64,000 bases of DNA, from contig NZ_JALDAY010000017.1 of NCBI RefSeq assembly GCF_022698165.1, positions 124,001 to 188,000 on the forward strand. Reading direction: 5' to 3'. The number at the start of each line of letters is the position of its first letter. Position 1 is the stretch's first letter. Position numbers and translations under genes: made by a program. Positions 60,794 through 64,000 of this stretch are shown here, in pieces. Source of the stretch: Streptomyces cylindrosporus. GTDB taxonomy: Bacteria > Actinomycetota > Actinomycetes > Streptomycetales > Streptomycetaceae. The notes under the pieces are model-generated. The model was not told the DNA's origin, ran no database searches, and worked only from the letters and a program-made list of their open reading frames with translations.

Positions 60794-61303
60794 TCAGGCC
60801 GTCAGCCAGTCCGTGACGAGGACTCCCTCGCCGGTCCGCAGCCGCAGCGCGAAGGGACCGGCGGGGGGTTCGCCGTACGTGAACCGCCCCATGTCGTCGG
60901 TGGTCAGCGGGGCGCCCGCCTGCGGGCCGCGCAGCACCTCGATACGGGCCGACTGCGGGGGCAGCACCTGCCCCATCAGACCCTGCGCGGTCAGCTCCAC
61001 GTCGACGGTGACGCCGCCCGCGTGGAACGTCAGCATCCGCGGTACGTCCACCGCTCCCCTCACGGGAATGGCGTCGACCACCGAGTCGAAGGTCAGCTCG
61101 GCGATACGGGCGTCCAGGTCGTGCAGGGCGAAGGCCTCCACGGCGATCTGCCGCAGTTCGGCCGGCACCGGGTCCAGGATGCCGGCGGCCTGGCGGAGTT
61201 CCTCCTCCAGCAGGTCGAAGCCGAGGTCGTCGGTGTCGTCCGGGTCCTCGATGTCGTCCGGATCCTCGCCGTTGATGTCACTCATGTCGTCCATGTCCCT
61301 CAC
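60794..61303 (-). CDS. acidic partner protein of the sigma factor, C-terminal beta domain
   Basis: 169 residues starting at a GTG (61301-61303) that overlaps the sigma-factor stop (GTGA), so the two are co-translated. The N-terminus is extremely acidic (INGEDPDDIEDPDDTDDLG) and is followed by a helical stretch (PAELRQIAVEAFALHDLDARIAELTFDS). The C-terminal 70 residues form a probable transthyretin/carboxypeptidase-regulatory-like beta domain ending ALRLRTGEGVLVTDWLTA. There is no transmembrane helix or zinc anti-sigma motif. The coupling and acidity suggest it binds the sigma factor or reports to the protease upstream; this is inference. Confidence 0.8.
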   Translation of the reverse strand: MRDMDDMSDINGEDPDDIEDPDDTDDLGFDLLEEELRQAAGILDPVPAELRQIAVEAFALHDLDARIAELTFDSVVDAIPVRGAVDVPRMLTFHAGGVTVDVELTAQGLMGQVLPPQSARIEVLRGPQAGAPLTTDDMGRFTYGEPPAGPFALRLRTGEGVLVTDWLTA

Positions 61304-61875
61304 GCCGCCCCCCGTGCTTCGAGTCGTGCCCGCAGGCGCCGCAGACAGCGCTGGCGCAGCGGTCCGATGCTGCCCACGGCGATACCGAGGGCCGCGGACA
61401 CCTCCTGGTAACTGGGCGGCGGTGAGGCCATCAGGACGCGCAGCAGCAGTCTGCACCGCTCGCCCAGCTCCTCGAACTCCTGCCACAGGTGCCGGATGCG
61501 CTCGCGGTCGGCGGCCGCCTCCTCCAGGTCGAGGAACGACTGCTCGGGCGTACGGTCCTCGCTGATCCGGTCGAGGACCTGGGGATCGTCCGTGGGCGTG
61601 AGCCGCCTTAAGCTCTTGAGCACCTTCAGGCATTCGTGCCGCGCGGTGCTCGCGAGCCAGGACCCCGTCTTCTCCGGTTCGCGGATCCGCCCCAGATGCT
61701 GGGCGAAGCGGAACCACACGGTCTGGTACACCTCGTGCGCGTCGGCGTCGGAGAGCCGGTGCGCGCGCACGACGGACCACACCAGCGGGCTCAGCCCTTC
61801 CACGAGCGCCTTCCAGGCCGCCGCGTCGCCGTCGACGGCGGACTGGACCAACGCGCCGACATCTGCTCGGTCCAC
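61300..61875 (-). CDS. sigma-70 family (ECF-like) RNA polymerase sigma factor
   Basis: 191 residues from a GTG at 61873-61875 behind GAGGGGTGGGGCC; an in-frame ATG at 61897-61899 lacks a ribosome site. Region 2 is VWSVVRAHRLSDADAHEVYQTVWFRFAQHL and region 4 is SYQEVSAALGIAVGSIGPLRQRCLRRLRARL, joined by an acidic linker. Codon 89 is TTA (61609-61611, in LKSLRRL), the rare codon read by bldA tRNA, which predicts translation mainly in late growth. It is downstream of the S8 protease (59 bp) and overlaps the partner gene. Confidence 0.9.
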   Translation of the reverse strand: MDRADVGALVQSAVDGDAAAWKALVEGLSPLVWSVVRAHRLSDADAHEVYQTVWFRFAQHLGRIREPEKTGSWLASTARHECLKVLKSLRRLTPTDDPQVLDRISEDRTPEQSFLDLEEAAADRERIRHLWQEFEELGERCRLLLRVLMASPPPSYQEVSAALGIAVGSIGPLRQRCLRRLRARLEARGAA

Positions 61876-61902
61876 GGCCCCACCCCTCGTGTACGGCATG
61901 AC

Positions 61903-61929
61903 ATCGTACGCCGTGGAAGGGGCCGTTCC
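61903..61929 (-). promoter_or_regulatory. candidate ECF-type promoter for the sigma factor
   Basis: On the minus strand GGAAC (61929-61925) and TACGAT (61908-61903) are 16 bp apart, between the S8 protease stop and the sigma start. GGAAC is a common -35 element of ECF sigma factors, so autoregulation is plausible. It is a short match found by eye. Confidence 0.35.
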
Positions 61930-61934
61930 GCACC

Positions 61935-63374
61935 TCATGCCGGAGGAGCCAGCTGCGTGACCGGCGCCGGGCGCCAAGTCGGCGGGCGCAGCGCCGGTAC
62001 GTGCGCCCCGCGCACCTCCGCGTACGCGCCGTTGGCGGCCAGGAGCTGGGTACGGGCGGCGCGCGCGTCGCCCATCTTGTTGGCGGTCATGTAGGCGGCG
62101 ACCATGCCGGCGGCCACCGGGGTGGCGAACGAGGTGCCGCTCCAGTGCGCGTACCCCTCGAACATCACCTGGTCCGCCTTGACGGCGCTGGGCGTGCCGG
62201 CCGCGCTGAGCACGCCGGTGTGGCGCGGGTACTGGCAGGTGCAGGCGTAGGTGAAGCCGAAGCGGCACTCGTCGTAGGTGGTGTGCTGGTAGACGTACGG
62301 CACGGGCGCGTCGAAGCCGGTGAGGGCGCTGGTGAGGCGCTCGCCGGGGGCGTACACGTTGACCCATGCGCCGTGGTTGCTGAAGCAGGCGCCGTACTCG
62401 CCGTCGCCGCGCAGGGCGCCGACCGACAGCACGACGTCGGCGTAGTCGGGCAGGCTCGCGTAGGCGGCGGGCCAGAACGGGGTGGCGCTGGAGTTGTTGC
62501 CGGCGGCGGCGACCAGGAGGGTGCCCTGGGCGCGGAGTTCCTCCATGAAGGCGTCGAGGCCGATGAGGCCTTCGGTGCTGCCGTTGGCGGTTCCGGCGGA
62601 CAGGCTGATGACGTCCGGCCAGCCGTGCTCGTCCACGGCGTCGAACAGGCGCTGTCCGAGCTCGGACTCCAGGATGGCGCCCGCGTCGTTCAGGGTGTTG
62701 CGGACGGTGACGTTCGTGTTGGGGGCGACGGCGGCCAGGAGGCCGGCGATGAACGTGCCGTGGCCGACGTACTGGAGCAGGTTGCCGTTCGCGTCGGTCT
62801 CGGTGCCGTGCAGGTCGCCCTGGACGTGGGCGAGGAGCGGGACGGCGGAGTAGTCGTGGGTGAGGCCGTTGTCGATGACCAGCACGCTCACCGCGGTGTC
62901 CGCGTCGTGACCGGCCGAGGCGGCGGCCGGGTTGGTGCCCCCGGTGAGCGGGGCGGGCACGGGCTCGTCCCCGGGACAGGAGTTGACCGGCGCGATCGAG
63001 ACGACGTGGTTGCGGCTGATCAGCCGGCGCTGCTGACGTCCCTCATGCTCGCGCATGGCGCGCAGGGCGTGGGCGACGGCGCGGTCGGAGTGCCGGTCGC
63101 CGTGGCCGGGGTCGCCGACCTGGATGCGGGTGATGCCCGAGCGGTTGGTCTCCGGGCTCGCCCGGCGCACATGGTCGGCGGTCAGCCCGGTCGCCTCGGT
63201 GAAGTGGGTGCGCACGCTGTCCTCGACGAGCCGCGCCTCCTCACCGTCCCGGGCCAGGACCACGCCCTTCTCATAGATGAACTCCGCCGCGTCGTCGGGC
63301 CCCATCGCCAGGGGGACGTCGGGCATGGAGCGCTGGATCTGTTCGAACTGCTCGTGGAATCGCTGTGGTGCCAT
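61935..63374 (-). CDS. cytosolic S8 (subtilisin-like) serine protease
   Basis: A 479-residue subtilase with the full triad: Asp168 (LVIDNG), His205 (GHGTFIAG) and Ser415 (SGTSFATP), plus the oxyanion Asn293 (AAAGNNSS). There is no signal peptide, propeptide or membrane anchor, unlike most Streptomyces subtilases, so it acts inside the cell. The N-terminal 160 residues (FHEQFEQIQRSMPDVPLAMG...) form an unfamiliar helical domain that may sense or recruit substrates. Between the Asn and Ser motifs is a cysteine-bearing insertion (YDECRFGFTYACTCQYP). GGGAGG precedes the ATG at 63372-63374. It is first in the unit with the sigma factor and its partner. Confidence 0.92.
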   Translation of the reverse strand: MAPQRFHEQFEQIQRSMPDVPLAMGPDDAAEFIYEKGVVLARDGEEARLVEDSVRTHFTEATGLTADHVRRASPETNRSGITRIQVGDPGHGDRHSDRAVAHALRAMREHEGRQQRRLISRNHVVSIAPVNSCPGDEPVPAPLTGGTNPAAASAGHDADTAVSVLVIDNGLTHDYSAVPLLAHVQGDLHGTETDANGNLLQYVGHGTFIAGLLAAVAPNTNVTVRNTLNDAGAILESELGQRLFDAVDEHGWPDVISLSAGTANGSTEGLIGLDAFMEELRAQGTLLVAAAGNNSSATPFWPAAYASLPDYADVVLSVGALRGDGEYGACFSNHGAWVNVYAPGERLTSALTGFDAPVPYVYQHTTYDECRFGFTYACTCQYPRHTGVLSAAGTPSAVKADQVMFEGYAHWSGTSFATPVAAGMVAAYMTANKMGDARAARTQLLAANGAYAEVRGAHVPALRPPTWRPAPVTQLAPPA

Positions 63375-63483
63375 GGCGTGTCCTCCCACTGAGGCGACAG
63401 TCGTCAATCAGAGTCGCGGGCCCGTTGATTGATACAGCGACAAACCGGTGTGGGTCGTGACCAGGGCCACTACCATCCTTTGG

Positions 63484-64000
63484 GTGACAGCGGGAAGCGA
63501 CTCGGTTCTCGAACTGCTGCCGATGGTGTTCGCCGCCCCGAACGAGGCTCTGGCGCGGGCCCAGGGCGTGCTTGCGTCCGATCCGTCGCCCTGGCATGCC
63601 TCCGTGGCGCACCAGGTGATCGGGATCTGGCAGCGGGACTGGGGCGACATCAAACTGGCGCTGCACCATCTGCGCCGGGCCCGGGACCTGGCGGCGCGCG
63701 CCCAGGACGCCGACCGCGAGGGGGACGTCCTGGCCACGCTCGGTGTGGCCCTCGTCCACTCCGGCCGCACCCGGCAGGGCTTGGAGGCGCTGGAGCGGGG
63801 TGTCGTCGTCAGCAGCGGGCACACACGCGCGCGTGTGCTGTACCGGCGGGCGTACGCCTCCTGGGTGCTGGGCCGGCACCGGGAGTCGCTGGAGGACGTA
63901 CGGCGGGCGATTCCCGTGCTGCGGCAGGCCGAGGACGTCATCTGGACGGCGCGGGCGCTGACCCTGCGGGCCACCGTGCATCTCGCGCTCGGCGCGGTGG
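63484..64000 (+). CDS. TPR-repeat protein, 3' end outside the window
   Basis: The frame is open from the GTG at 63484 to the edge (172 codons). It starts VTAGSDSVLELLPMVFAAPNEALARA and contains successive helix pairs typical of tetratricopeptide repeats (HQVIGIWQRDWGDIKLALHHLRRARDLA; LATLGVALVHSGRTRQGLEALERG; ARVLYRRAYASWVLGRHRESLEDV). No ribosome site is visible; TACCAT lies 7 nt upstream, so a leaderless start is possible. It diverges from the S8 protease gene with a 109-bp gap. The C-terminal domain is not visible; similar actinobacterial TPR proteins often end in a CHAT caspase-like domain. Confidence 0.85.
   Translation, partial: MTAGSDSVLELLPMVFAAPNEALARAQGVLASDPSPWHASVAHQVIGIWQRDWGDIKLALHHLRRARDLAARAQDADREGDVLATLGVALVHSGRTRQGLEALERGVVVSSGHTRARVLYRRAYASWVLGRHRESLEDVRRAIPVLRQAEDVIWTARALTLRATVHLALGAV

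Noticed and set aside
63408..63974. Minus-strand frame opposite the TPR gene
   Set aside because: It is Arg/Ser/Ala-rich shadow sequence without a ribosome site; the plus strand shows regular TPR helix patterns.
60794..64000. Reading the protease-sigma-TPR locus as a true Craspase
   Set aside because: There is no gRAMP/Cas7-11, Csx30 or CRISPR array, and the protease is an S8 enzyme. Only the general logic is similar, and a CHAT domain has not been seen within the window.

Overview
The window looks like chromosomal DNA of a Streptomyces species. Base composition is very high in GC with strong G/C preference at third codon positions. GTG and TTG starts sit behind GGAGG-type ribosome sites. 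Lineage-typical families are present: XRE-DUF5753/DUF397 pairs, monomeric isocitrate dehydrogenase, an MsiK-like sugar ATPase, an Rpf-LysM-M23 muralytic enzyme, DUF6191, and rare TTA codons (the bldA class). I found no tRNA, rRNA, CRISPR array, transposase, phage gene or attachment site.

Layout, left to right. 1-7.2 kb: end of a LacI regulator, divergent aldo/keto reductase and AraC regulator, a PF04672-type methyltransferase, a DUF397/XRE pair, MaoC hydratase, DedA and another membrane protein. 7.2-13 kb: leftward operon of secreted glycan hydrolases (GH29-GH20-GH29). 13.3-23 kb: amidase, LysE exporter, GNAT, a 57-aa gene too short for usual length cut-offs, MsiK-like ATPase, HD protein, SDR, zinc-ribbon SDR and WS/DGAT acyltransferase. 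23-28 kb: GH2(PA14)-GH92 operon behind a LacI-type operator. 28-31.5 kb: glgC, glgA/glgM and a FhuF-like iron-sulfur protein. 31.7-43.8 kb: EamA transporter, Rpf-LysM-M23 enzyme, gnd, a racemase-GNAT-panD group, ABC exporter, flippase-like protein, SDR and enoyl-CoA hydratase.

43.8-49.2 kb: leftward oxidative operon: a FOXRED2-like flavoprotein, an FMN alpha-hydroxyacid oxidase and an unusual P450, followed by a cation/proton antiporter. 49.4-60.8 kb: MscS channel, M1 peptidase, icd, a second XRE/DUF397 pair, a YcaQ-type HTH_42 protein, YCII protein, N-formylglutamate amidohydrolase and a soluble P450. 60.8-64 kb: a cytosolic S8 protease, a sigma factor and a small partner protein read leftward, with a divergent TPR protein running off the right edge.

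Three themes stand out. (i) Two secreted-glycosidase operons together could take apart fucosylated, GlcNAc- and mannose-containing glycans. (ii) TTA codons occur in the GH2 gene, the unusual P450 gene and the sigma-factor gene, suggesting developmental timing through bldA. (iii) The protease-sigma-TPR locus at the right end looks like a proteolysis-linked transcription switch and is the best candidate here for an undescribed system.
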